Origin: Atrina japonica
Lineage: Eukaryota > Mollusca > Bivalvia > Pterioida > Pinnidae
Assembly (NCBI GenBank): GCA_030159075.1
Contig: BROG01000005.1
Location: 2,616,001-2,680,000, forward strand
Direction: 5' to 3'
DNA length: 64,000 bases
Shown here: positions 40,798 through 57,300 of the stretch, one piece after another
Numbering within the stretch: the stretch's first letter is position 1
Layout of the letters: every line of letters starts with the position of its first letter
Notes under the pieces: model-generated
The model's database searches: none
Told to the model about the DNA's origin: nothing
What the model saw: the letters and a program-made list of their open reading frames with translations, nothing else
Position numbers and translations under genes: made by a program

Positions 40798-41062
40798 GCT
40801 ATCGAAATTTTCATTTATTTTGAATGCATAGATGGCCCAGTGGTTAGGGCGTTGAGCATGATAGTTAGACGATTGGTGCCATAGGTCGAGTGTTTGAACC
40901 CCAACCGTGGCATGGCGAGTTTGATATATATATAAAGCAGAAATGTGAACCTTGGATCAGAAATGATACTACTTGCGTAAACAAATCATACATAAAGCAC
41001 AAATACAGAAATAAACAAGGCACCTCCAACTCACCATGCCCTGGCTGGAGTTCGAACATAGT
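40798..41062. mobile_element. Two SINE pieces in inverted orientation
   Basis: A tRNA-like head at 40828-40905 ('gatggcccagtggttagggc', box B 'gtgtttgaaccccaac') ends 'catggcgagttt'. At about 41028 the same end recurs inverted ('aactcaccatgccctggctg' 'gagttcgaac'). The 5' flank matches the copy at 6590. Confidence 0.55.
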
Positions 41063-41116
41063 AACAGTTCAATGTTGTAGTGATATATGAGCTTTATATA
41101 TACATATATATATATA

Positions 41117-42205
<1,089 letters not shown>

Positions 42206-42299
42206 TTTACTTCTAAAAACTATTACTTCTACGTTGTTGTGTGCACGTGTGTATGATAAGTCATCAAAAGGGGATATATATATATATACATATATATAT

Positions 42300-43150
42300 T
42301 ATAAACATAATACCAAAGTTATAATGCTCAAGACGATATCGTTTCTGTCAATTAGACTTCATCAGTTGAGCTCCAATTTGAAAGGTATGTGTATTTTCTA
42401 AAGATAAAGTGGTATCATACAAGGCCAAATAATATCTCTAAAAGTGTATAGCCGAAATCCGTCTAAGAGTAACCACTGTAAAAAAAATGACTATCTTAGC
42501 TTCAGACAATTTTCGAATTTAAATAGTGTTAACAGTGCCAAATATTACTTTAGTATAAGATGAACAGCTGGTACCGTTTATATATATCAATGTCAATAAG
42601 GCTATCAGTGTTAACATAGGGCCAAGTAATACCACAAAGTCAAAATGCACATAATCTCAATCCGGAAGTATAAAAAGTGTTTATACAATCTCGGTAAACA
42701 AACATAGATATTTGCAATGTCAGGGAGAATTACATGCGTCTCTAAGCAATGAATAACCTCTGCTAACATAGACCAACAGCCACATTTAAAATTCAACCTC
42801 TTAGATAGTAAAGTACGAAGTTGGTTATCAAAATCGTTAAATCGCCTGCACAATGTTATAACATTTAAATTGTATAAATAGTTTATCAACTTTTAGACGA
42901 CGGATTCTAGAAAAAAAATAGATCTACATAGTAATGGCAAAAAAATCAATATACGATCTGCTTTGAATTTTTCAAATGTTGTCTTTGAATGCAGTTAATA
43001 AATTTTACATAGAAATTGTGAATATCAAGAGTTTAACATAACACCTAGTAAAACCAATTCACTGGACGATGATTGAGAGAACTAATAAGAAATGTACGTT
43101 TGCTCAAATTAAAAATGAACACGGTCCACCAAAATAGACTAATAAATAGA
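42300..43150. other. Intergenic, no gene seen
   Basis: AT-rich with no supported coding sequence. A string at 42355-42375 ('gacttcatcagttgagctcc') is similar, inverted, to 19033-19055. Confidence 0.4.
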
Positions 43151-43151
43151 A

Positions 43152-43182
43152 TCTCTCTCTCTCTCTCTCTCAGCGTACACGA

Positions 43183-43261
<79 letters not shown>
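43152..43261. repeat. (CT)n microsatellite
   Basis: Two CT runs (43152-43170 and 43185-43261) separated by 'cagcgtacacgaac'. Confidence 0.95.
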
Positions 43262-43265
<4 letters not shown>

Positions 43266-43828
43266 AATAATGTAGATTTCTTAGCCGTAGTTTCCGAGCA
43301 AAGATCATCATAATTTTAACAAGGCGAATATCTGAGGTTTAATTGGAAACAATAGTTAAAAATACATGTTGAGCAACCTTAAAGAAATGCCATGGTCATC
43401 ATAACAAATCAATAGATCAATACATGTCCTTATGATAAAACATATCCATATCATTTTACAGCTTCATGTTTATCAAGTTGTGTTGATATGCTTTTGACTA
43501 ATAAATTTTATCAATTGTTAAAGAAATTCGAGACATATCAAGCGTTTAAACAATTGAGGCTAAAATATAGGACCAATACAATGGTCGTTTTTGAAATCCT
43601 GTAATGTGAAGTCAATTTAGATTCAATTTGACCACCATTTCCTGCAGTCATGAGTACCATGTTGTGTAACACATCCTGGTATACATGTAATGGTACTGAC
43701 TTTGTTTACAAACTTTGTGGTGAAAAATCGTGGTGATATAATTCAAGAATGCATCACACGATTCTTTATTCACTTTTTGGATATTTCGGCACAGATGAAA
43801 CTGTTGTGTCGAGGACAGTATTTTCAAG

Positions 43829-46460
<2,632 letters not shown>

Positions 46461-46673
46461 ATATAATCCCATACATACAAGGATAATTATAATAATTTTC
46501 ATTATGAAGATAAAGTAATTATTCTGATATCAGGTGATTACATATTATGTATTGATGTCAGCTACAAATGGTGGTATGTAGAATTACATAGATACAATGT
46601 CAGAAACAAAATGTTGATGTCGTAACGTTACTGATGTTATACATTTTTATATCCAAAAACACGTGTAACATAA

Positions 46674-46679
46674 AATAAA
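46674..46679 (+). promoter_or_regulatory. Candidate polyadenylation signal, gene C
   Basis: AATAAA about 215 nt after the stop; a second one lies near 46705. Confidence 0.4.
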
Positions 46680-46719
46680 TAGACAAATAGAAATGAATAA
46701 ATGTGTAATAAAAGTTTTT

Positions 46720-47936
46720 TTAAATGATAATCGTTGGAATTATTTCATTGAGGTTAGTTGCTTGTACAAAGACAAATATTCTGATATGCCTGCTTATATC
46801 CGGTATATGGTAACTTTATCCGATGCGTTTCATGTATTATAGAATGTTGTAACAGACAAATGTAGTGCGGGTTTGGATTTTGTCTCGAAATTTTGTTACA
46901 TGTAAGAAATAATTATGATAGATTATAATTATGATACATCGAAGAGAGGGTTTGAATTTTTAAAAATCTTTGCATTGAAAATTTTGCAAATAATTTACAG
47001 AATTCAAGATGTATGTTGTATGGAATTTGATGACCTCATGATTATCCAACGTATATAACTACCCTGCGAAAATTGATTTCTTGTCACACATTGCAACAAT
47101 TGTCAAGGGCAAAGGGAGATAACTCCCAGTCATATTGTATATTTTAACTTCAAACTACAGATAGTTCGCTGTAGATATCTCATTTATCCTGCCAGATTTG
47201 CAAAACATTGTCCTTACATTGTACCTGAGCTTTTCTGCTCAAATTTTGTCTGTTATCGTAGTCATTAGACATAAACTTTTCACATTTTCACACTTCTTTC
47301 TCCAAACCACTTGGTCAATTTCAACCAAACTTGGTACAAAGCAGCCATGGGTGAAGGGAATTCAAGTTTTGGGGTTTTTTTTCAAAGGGGGATCATGACC
47401 CCTTCAATGTGGAGATAATCAATGATAAATGGAAATTGGGTCAATTTTAAACAAACATGACAGGAACTATACTCATGTAAAGTCACAACACATTTGAGAA
47501 TAAAAACGGGCTAGGATCCATAGGGGATCCAGAAATATGCCAAAAACTGGTACATTTTAAAATCCTCTCATGAACCAATTGCAATAATCAGTTTTCTTTC
47601 AAATTTAGTATACATGATTGTTAACTCAATATCTGCAAAGTTAAAACGAAAACTTTTCATAAACGAGTAGGCTCTTAAAATGAAATAGATTAATTTTATA
47701 CATTAACTCAAAACTTTTACCTTTTGTATTCAAAGATACACGAGAAAAATGTAAGGAATAGACATTTTCGACTTTTCTGAAGAACCAATTGGCCAATTTT
47801 CATTTTATTGCTTGAGATCAAATAGGTGGGGAATTGGGTCTGTCTGTTCGAATCCCAATGTGGTAATTAAGTCTCAGGGCTTTTAAACTTGGACATTTCT
47901 GGGAAGTATACCCAGCTGGATCATGGGGAAATGATT
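46720..47936. other. Intergenic with a repeat at about 47240-47810
   Basis: 'cttttcacattttcacactt', 'ttggtcaatttcaaccaaac' and 'ttggtacaaagcagccatgg' resemble the body of the GAGCC-hairpin element at 62050-63195 ('acttttcatattttttactt', 'gatgaaacatgacaggaagc'). No gene. Confidence 0.45.
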
Positions 47937-50900
47937 GTCTTGTGTCTGGAAGCTAGAGAATAGCCTACCTCATCGGGCTTCCGATTAATCTATCAACGAA
48001 ATATTTTTAACGATAAAGAGGCCATAATTTCATGTCTGGAGGATACAAGGCCGAAATTCTGTCCCGATTTTAAGTAAACTTTTTGCTGATCCAACTGTAT
48101 TCTTAGAAGGGTGATCAATGTGGTTTACTACCAGATTACTTGGCGCATTTTCGCGTCGGGACGCAGAAACACGCTTGTACGGGCTCCCAAATTAGAAAAA
48201 AATATTGTTTTTATTAGAAGCGTAAAACACGACCCCTAATGAAATATTGCCTGACAATTAATCCAACACTTAAAATTGTGTGAAGTAACCAGGAAGAGCG
48301 TGCCCCTAACGTTTATAAAATTAATTATATTTGTGAAACTTAATTTTTCTATAAAATTAAAAACAAATTTCCCGAAATTTTTCGCGCCTCGCTCCACTCG
48401 GCCAAAGACTAACTGATCAGCTTAATTTTTCTGGTTCAAAAATAGAATAATTGAAATCGTGAAGTCTGATATTAAAATTCATTAGATACACTAAAATCTT
48501 TATTTAAAATATATTTAGTTGAGAATAAGTGTATATTTTTGAAAAGAAATTTCCGATTTGCAGTTTATATATTTTATTTTGAGAAGAAAAGCAGCAAATC
48601 TACCATCTATTTTTTGATAAAATTAATCCATTTTAGTTGCCTAATTGCAAATCGTATTTTGTATCATTTGTTATATATGACTAATAACTTACATACGCGT
48701 CGGAAGCAAATTGAAAGTGGGGGGGGGGGGCTAAACCAACTTAAAAAACACACACACGCCAGAAACGTCTGGGGGCTAAGCCCCAATTTTCAACACCTAT
48801 GACTATCTTTGTAAAAATGGGGGGCTAAGACCCCCCCCCCGGTTCCGACGCCTATGACTTAAAGTCAGCTGGTGCAGCGTGGATACCTCAAAACATTAAC
48901 GTCTACAAAAATAAATATTTTACTCGCTGCGGGTACTGCCCGAGTCCCTCCCTAGCCAATTCACATAAATCTATAAGTATTGGATCAATTATGAGACAAT
49001 GTATCGTTAGGGGATCAGGTTTTACGCATATTTCAGAAAAAATTCGCAATTATAATTCTGTAGACAAGTTTATCTGCATCCAGATACAAAAAATACACCT
49101 TGCGATTCGCTAATAAATCGCATTTGATTATCCTTCTTTAAAGAAGCCTCCAGACACTGAATATTATGACCTGTTTATCCTTACGAAATGTTTCATTTTC
49201 TATTAAATTCATTTTACCCGAAATCGAAGTGGAATTCAGCGACAGCTAAGGGGTGGGGGTCGGGAGTGTGCGTATGCTCCCGGTATATATTTTGGAATTA
49301 TCACATTCGGAAGCCCGATGAGGTATTCTCTAGCTTCCAGACACAAAATCACCGTTTTCAACGTGGTCCAGAGTAGGCCTATGCTTCACAGCAAATTTCC
49401 ACATCACCGCTCCAATGGTTGCAAAACCCTTTGACTGGTGAATGGTCACTTGTAATACCAGATTGCGATTTTATCAGCCTGATTTTATTTCATTTTTCAT
49501 ATTTATTCACTTATTTATTTATTTTAAAAATTATGATTTAATCAGCCTGATTTAATGTCATTTTCCAGATTTCCTTTTTTTTATTTTGAAAATTATGATT
49601 TTATCAGCTTGATCTTATTTCATATTCTAGATTTTTTTTTTAATTATTGGCGCCCCTGCTCCAATGCCCTTATACACTGATGTCCATCAAATACTAAGGG
49701 CCCAGTTTGAATATCACTGAAAATGAAATTAAAAAAACTGTTTTATTAATCTATGCTTAAGAGTATCTATCTTATTATGTTGTTTACTGTACGTGCTTAT
49801 ACGCAAAATACAAAAACTTGTTAAACTATTAAGACAATATACGGCATAGGCGGATGCAGGATTTTAGGTTAGAAGGGGCATGCTTTTGATCTTCACAGTG
49901 TCTTAGGATGCGGATCGAGAATTTGTTCAGAGGGTGTCGTTCAAAATTTCAAGATTTCAAAAATTGTCCCCTTTTTGGTTTATACAAGTAAAAGGGGTAA
50001 AAAAAATATTATGGGACAATCTGGACAATAAAGACAAATTTTGTAAACAATCAAGACTTTCAAATGTGGGACAATCTGGACATATTTGGATTGTAAAACA
50101 ACAATTGCTGCCAAACAAATTAGTGTATTTTAAAGTAGAATGCTTTGATAAGAATGTTTCAGAAAATTAAAATCAGGAAAACATAATTTACTTTTTGGTG
50201 TACAAAAAGCATAAAAATATAGCAAAACTATATCACAGTTATTATAATTATTCAAATTTACAGTATACAACATACATTCAAAAGCACTAATTATAAGTAA
50301 ACACAAAAATATTCAGTTTAACACAGAATTAAACAGCTCAATATTCACATTTATAAACAGGACAGAGTTGATTGGTTCTATTTACAAAAACAATATTGTG
50401 CTGGAAAAACTTATTTTGTCCAAACTTGGTAAAAGTGTGGTTTACATACCACAAGAATCAGGGAATTTCCTAATTTGGAAGTTTAAGAATCAGAGCTTGT
50501 GTGTATGGGTAATTGCTACATTAATTAGGAATACTGGTATTATCTATTTTCAAAAAGTTACTACATATCAGATGACAGATATATTATTGAAATAAACACA
50601 GCCCTATGATGGAGATGGTCCTAATCAATGATTGCAAAAGAAAAAGGAAAATAAAATAAGATAAATAAATATGCCTACAAATACATCTATATAAAACAAA
50701 ATGCAAACAAATAGATAAACATCTTTTTAAAATAATACAATTTGTTTATTCAAACTTCAAAGACAGTACATGTAAAAAAAAATTAAATAATGTTTTGAAT
50801 TACTTTCAATAAATGGTTACTATAATTATTTTCATTTCAATGACTTAATTTCAAAGGTTAATTTTCATTGTAAAACTAAATCAGTGCACTCCTAATCTTT

Positions 50901-52140
50901 TTAAATTTCTACAGTAGGATATTTATAGAAAAAAATTATTTAATATATCACACAATTCTTAGTTTTTTTTTAATCAAAACTGACTTTTCATAAGAGTTAA
51001 AAGTTTCTCCTAATTTTATTTTGTAAACCAGTTTTAGTTGATACAAAAATTGTCTATCAGAACAATAATAAAACAAGTATTATCCTAAGAAAAAATTAAA
51101 TTTTACCTTAATTTAATTATTGATTTAATTTTAAATATGTTTCTTGCTAATTAGTCTGCATATTGATCCCTCATATTTCTTACCTATTTACTCAAACAAT
51201 CAGGCAAACCAATTACTTTATTTTGTCCTGATTGTCTCACTTTTCCACATTCAGTTCTTGTTTTAGCAATCAAAGTTACCTCTGATTATTATGGGACAAT
51301 CTGGACAAGGTATTTGGGACAATCAGTATAACTGAATTTCAAAAAGTGGGACAACCAGGATTAAATCGTTCAGAGGTGGGGTGAGGGTAACAGAATTATA
51401 CTACACTGTTATATTACAATCCTTATTGGACATGTTTTGTTTTACAAATTGTTTGGATAAATTGTGAAGCAATCATTTATTTAAGACTTTTGGGAAACAT
51501 ATATTTATTTTCAAAATATATAATTATGAAATTTGGAAGCTTTCCAGACACGATCTAACTAGAAGTTTCCATTCTATGAGGGGTTGTAAATGTAGAATAT
51601 CGTCGCCGAGCGGAGTTGGGCGTGAAAGTTTCTGGAAATTTGTTATCAATTTTCTGGCTTTTTACTTCAAAATCAGAGTTTTTACACCTATTTTTTCGCT
51701 GCGCTTCTATCCGAATCTTTTCCTGGTCACTACACAATACTAAGTGTTGGATCGTATTGGGGTCGGGTTTTAAACATCTTCAGTTCAGAAAACACTTGAA
51801 ATTTGTAAGTCCGTAGACGCATTTTTCTGCTTCCAGACGGAAAATTCGCTAGGATTCCGCTAATAAATCACACTGATTATCCATCTCAAAAGAAGATTGA
51901 TTTAACAAAAATAATCTTAAAATTGGGACGGAGTTTCGGCCTAATTAGTAACTGCCTCCTGTGAGACACTGAATTATGACCTCTTTAAGAAATTTTCATT
52001 GATAGATTAATTCAACCTGAAATTGAAGTGGAATTGGTGATGACTAGGGAGCTCGGGAATAAGCTCCCTAGATAATAAATTGGAAGCCCGATGAGGTATT
52101 TTCTAGCGTCCAGACACAAATTGACTGTTTCTCCTAGTCC
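47937..52140. mobile_element. Nested fold-back (inverted-arm) element cluster
   Basis: Left arm about 47937-48420 ('cttgtgtctggaagctagag', 'cctcatcgggcttccga', 'ccgaaattctgtcccgattt', 'cgcgcctcgctccactcggc') is inverted at about 51580-52127 ('ccgagcggagttgggcgtga', 'aattgggacggagtttcggc', 'ggaagcccgatgaggtattt'). A second right arm lies at about 49040-49347 in the same orientation as the last. The middle (49850-51380) has a separate sequence bounded by 'tattatgggacaatctggac' at about 50008 and 51289. No transposase is seen. Confidence 0.6.
48692..48857. mobile_element. G/C-run MITE, copy 1
   Basis: 'gcgtcggaagcaaattgaaa' then G-runs, 'gggggctaagccccaatttt', and an inverted end 'ggttccgacgcctatgac'. 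Its partner at 52191-52404 is in the opposite orientation. Confidence 0.65.
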
Positions 52141-52190
52141 ATCACATTGCATTTTCATTATTTCATGTTTTAATGCTTGTACATGCATAG

Positions 52191-52404
52191 GCGTCGGAGC
52201 CGGGGGGGCTAGGGGGGGGGCTTAGCCCCCCCCCCCCCACTTTTTTGGCAAAGATAGGCATAGGTGTTGAAAATTGGGGCTTAGCCCCCAAGACGTTTCT
52301 GGCGTGTGTGTGTTTTAAGTTGGTTTAGCCCCCCCACTTCTGGCGTGTGTGTGTTTTAAGTTGGTTTAGCCCCCCCACTTTCAATTTGCTTCCGACGCCT
52401 ATGA
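52191..52404. mobile_element. G/C-run MITE, copy 2, inverted
   Basis: 'cataggcgtcggagccgggg' ... 'ttggggcttagcccccaaga' ... 'cttccgacgcctatgac'. A 46-bp piece ('ttctggcgtgtgtgtgtttt' plus following) is tandemly doubled at about 52298-52380. Confidence 0.65.
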
Positions 52405-52959
52405 CATGTATTTACATTTTTTATTTTTCTTGAAATGCAACAGTTTGGTAATAAAAATATTAAATTAAAATAGTATAAAACAAAATAAATGAAAAAGAAA
52501 TATCGCCGCCTGATGTCCTATGATATCGGAGTGCGTCTGGCCCGTAGTCCAGGACATTTCCCAAGAAATGCAGACAATAAATTTTCACATTGCGACTCGT
52601 TTTTATCCCAGAGTATGCATTAAATTGACAGAGTAATTATTCACAAAAAACATGAGCTTCAACTAACACAAATGTTACAAGAGCAATTCAAATAGGGTCC
52701 ATTTTTTTTTTTTTTAATTTTAAAAGATCTGGGAAGCCTTTTTCTGGATTCAGTCTAGAAATTTTTTTGATTTAAAAATCTCTGAGAGGCCAGTTCCTGA
52801 CTTCCAGACACTTAAAACTTTATTAACTATTTTCTATTCTAAAAAAAGGCAATTTTAGGGGGCGTGCACAAGTGCACGGTAACTAGTATGATGGAACAAA
52901 TGACGACAATATATCAACAGAAAGTAAAAGGAATGAAAAATCAGTTTAAAAATACCCCT

Positions 52960-53181
52960 GGGACAACCATACAATGAACACACTATTATTGAAGTTGTCT
53001 ACGTCATACAGGTCAAAGTTTACTGATCCGGGCAACTTTATACTTCGCCGTGTTTTGGAGGTGTGTGTTTTCGTTCTTCGTAGCCTATCATCTGATGTCG
53101 AAGAATGTGTTGCGGCTGTGACTGTGGAAGAAAAGTCTTTTGACAGGTGTTTTACTGTAAAATGCAGGTTTAAGAAAGATG
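52960..53181 (+). other. Candidate 5' exon (possibly Dab leader)
   Basis: Locally richer in C/G with CpGs ('tacgtcatacagg', 'cttcgccgtg', 'gtcgaagaatg') and ending at a strong donor 'aaagatg|gtaagtatt'. An open frame begins at 52974 but has no recognisable domain. As the last promoter-like patch before the Dab coding start it may be an untranslated first exon. This rests on context only. Confidence 0.25.
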
Positions 53182-56100
53182 GTAAGTATTTAGTATAAAG
53201 TGTATCGACAATAAACGATAACTTGTCGGGAGTTATTTCTGCGTTTTATGCCAGTTTTGGTTACCAACTTCAGCTCGCTCTCTCGTGTTTTGATGTCGGA
53301 CTAATGTGTGTAAATTTTTTGTAAAATCATAATTATTCAGTGTAGCATACTGTAAGGATTTCGAGATTCGACAAGCATATTAAAGCATCATTTGTTAATG
53401 GGGAAACAGATTAATTGTAACGAACTGCTATCCAGTTTCAACCGACATTCCAGGTGTTACGCCCCCATCGCAAATCAAACGACGTCCTATTCCAAGTGTT
53501 TGTGCATTGTTAGGTTATTGGTCGTTGTTAATTAGACTAAGGATGTTCATATGATTTAATGTTGATGTTTTCTCCTAACAATTGTCCATATATAATTGTG
53601 GAGTAGTTTTAACAGATGTCACAAAGTCTTCATGAAGATCAGTTGGACCCTGAACATCAGTAGATCTATCTTAAATAGATCTAGTACCCAGTAGAAGATT
53701 AAGTGCACAACAGCCATTAGATTAACTTAGCCTACTTGGTAGTAGTAACAACCTTAGCTGCAGTCCGATGTATTAAATACAGGATACATTGTGTGAGACA
53801 TAAAATCCTGAAGCACTATATAGAACTATGTAATATACTTGCATTGATGTTACACAAGTGTGTGCATGCATATGTTTGTGTGTCACTATGTGCGTGTCTT
53901 TATCTAGCCTTTGAACATTTGTATAATTAATGATTGGGTAATTTATTAGTGAAATATCTTCTGCATTGTTGCGTAACTAGCTAATAACAAACTTGCCCTG
54001 TATAGTGACCATTGGCCCCATCTCACATCCTAGATCATAACCAACTTGTGTCCACTCCTCATACAGAATAAGTCTGTTTATTAACTCAGTAACTGCATTA
54101 ACCACTTATCCCATGTGTTTGATGTACTACACAGACAATTTGACTGTTTGAAAGGAAACACAAAAATCCTTGTCAACCTGTTATACACATTTCACTGTGT
54201 AGGAATTACATGAACCAATTCTGACCGAGAATCAGTACTGCAGAAAGAAGGGTACCAGATTAAAACCAATTAAAGAAATATGTCATGGGAATAATGCTAC
54301 AATAGGAGACCTCTGTCAGAGAAATTAATGTAAATCAGTATACAATCATTAATCAAACTTTTTAGTTTTTGCCAAAAAACTTTGTTTCGCTCATATGTCA
54401 TTGTCTAATGTCATTGAAACAGGTGATCGAACCATTTTGAAAGTTTGATATTTTTATCACATGTAAAATTTTGAACATTTTCAATTTACTCCTTCTAAAT
54501 AAATGGGCAAATTCTTTTCAGATTGGGTATGAAGCATCACTGTCAGTGTCTTATGGTATAGGATAAAAAATGTGTGAATTTGATTACCTTTTGGTCAAGG
54601 ACTTTTGTATGTATATAAAAATGTGGGGTAAAAAATCAAATCACCAATAAGGCTGTTTCTGTTCCTTTTGGCATTGTGAGAACCTAGTTACTGTGAAGTG
54701 ATTAAAGATTATTCATTGATCCTGATCTAGATACCCCTGTCACTGATGTTTGTGCAGTGGTATGCAAGATCTAGTGAGTAACATGGTCGCATATGCTAAG
54801 ATATTAATGTCACATTTCTTTCAGATGAGACTAAAATTCATGGTCCTTTGACATGTTATACATGACATGTTAAAGAACTCAGATTGCATAACACAGGTGA
54901 AACTTTGGGGTACCATTCTTCTTGTTTAGCTGGTGACTTTGCCACAGGAGTGAAAAATTCTTGGGGGACATGTACATGCACGAACATGAACAACAGTCGT
55001 AAAAAAAACTACAAATGAAACATCTAGACTGCATAATTTTCTGCCAGTGTATTGCACATTATATCGTTTGGTTTGTATCCAAATTTCCTCATCAGATCTC
55101 CTATGATTTTATACAGCCCAGGGGCTTAAAATTTTCTTTCAGCCACTCGTATCCAGGATGTCTTCATTAAATTTTATCTGGGCCAGGTCCTCCAACATCT
55201 GAGTCCAATCACAATATCTATATTGAGAATGAAGCTGGCTTTTAGCAGAAGTGAAATATGTAGGGTCTTAGACCTCAGACTTACACAGTTGGAAAATGAC
55301 AGGGTCCAGAAGTCCCAGACCTCAGACTTAAAGAATTTTCAGCCCCTGCATCCACAGGGTTTGCAAGTTCCAATTAGACCAAAATATGACATGTTGCTTG
55401 CTTGAAACATCCAATCCTATAATCCTATACCTATACATTTTCTTGTTGTTGCCCAATATGTATATTCCATTGGACTTTTCCTGTCAGACACATTTACATA
55501 TATAGTTTGACATTGTGCAGCCCAATAACCTACAAATTGATTTCTAAATACACCTGTGATACAGCTGTTTATATAAATGTATACCATCTGATCTCACAGA
55601 CAGGTAACACATCAGATTTTGAATGTGATTTCACTTATTTTATTATCACGAATTGATTTTCTACAGTCACAACTATACTATCTACATGTAGCCTGTTAGT
55701 TTGAATAGTTATTTACATGTACATTTGTATGTTCATCTATTGTCTGACTGGATATTTTGGTAGAGATTTTATGCAATGATGGTATCAGAAACAGTAGGAT
55801 AGTTATGACACACTCACACAATACTAGTCTAGTCACATCACTTACAGTTTTAGCTTACAGAATATCTTAAAATCTTAAATTTTATATATCTTTTTTTTTT
55901 TACCTAATCAATTACAAAAGATAGGATCAAGAAGTACATGTATACACATAGATATCCATCTTATTCAGTGTAAGCTTTGGTCCTGGATGATAAAACTATT
56001 TTTAGAATAAATTACTTAAAATCAATTACGATATATTGTCCTCTTGTCTTGTGTTATCACAAGTACATGTACGAGTAGTAAAAATATAAGATAGTACAAG

Positions 56101-57063
56101 TTGATTCATACTTAATAGGTAGAGACTTAGTAACATTGATACGAACAATCACCAGGTATGTACATTATCTTCAACATACCTACTTGATTTCACTGATCAT
56201 TGTTGTACATGTGGATATAAATCAACCTCATCACTTGCAATTAAAGGAAGGTAACTTTTGATGTAAACTTTGTAACTAGAATTGAAAGTAGACTGGTTAG
56301 AGAAAAATTTTATTTAAATTCAGCATACATGTACACAGATTGATTTTCTACATTTTTTTTTTTTTTTTTTTAGTTATACATTTTTAATTTATATCTGAAA
56401 TAGTTCTTGCACAGGTAGAGTAGTAGAATTGTTTCTAAATGTCTTTGGATACATCAATTTTTATTTTTTTTTTTTTGGTCTCTACTAACAACCAACCTAT
56501 CCTTTCCAGGCCTATGGTTTAATGACATATTCATAATATTTTATCATGCACAACCGTGTGAAGGAAAAAAGACATTTATTCAATATATCTGTGCAAAATT
56601 TGAGTAAGAACTAAGATACCAGTCACTAATCCCATATTTACCATCAGATGATAACCTTGGTAGAAGTTGGTCTTCAACCAGTATGTACTTGTACATGAAT
56701 ACATGTAGATAACAATATTTTAGATAGTTTTATTGTGTATGTATGGAATATCCATTAGTACATGTATGAAAAAAAACAACAACAACAACACCAGAGTGCA
56801 TTCACTTTCATGATGATGATGGCCTTATTTGCCAGTGGCACAAAGAAGATACCAATGGATGATGATGATGATGATGATATATTTATTCTGGTTAAATGTA
56901 ACTAAATGATGGCCATTTTGTTACATATACCGCATATATTCATGTATTTCAAAAGTTTGACAAATTTGTAAAAATTAGCACATAGTAATGCATTTACGGT
57001 ACTTTAGTGTTGATATGTATGCTACATACAGCTACAGAAACCTGACAAAATAAGTTAAATGTT

Positions 57064-57300
57064 TAGTTTAAACTTTATTTATTTTACAACGATTGACAAA
57101 CAAGTTAAAGCAACATAAAAATGTCTCTCGTTGGCTCTGATGTTGGCATGCGGTGATGATTTGCTGTGGGAGAATACCCACCTGTCCGAGTTGGCTACTG
57201 CCATACAATCTCGCATTCTCCCCTGTCAAATCCAAGGACCGAACTCTGGTTGCATTGGTGAGAAGCAAGTACACTAACCACTGCACTACCTGGACACATG
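57064..57300 (-). mobile_element. tRNA-derived SINE, minus strand
   Basis: Read on the minus strand: 'gtccaggtagtgcagtggtt' (box A) and 'agagttcggtccttggattt' (box B), then a body with 'gacaggtgggtattctccca'. The open frames on both strands here are by-products. Confidence 0.6.

Noticed and set aside
52974..53198. Coding gene at 52974-53198
   Set aside because: No domain or homologue recognised; more plausible as an untranslated exon or chance frame.
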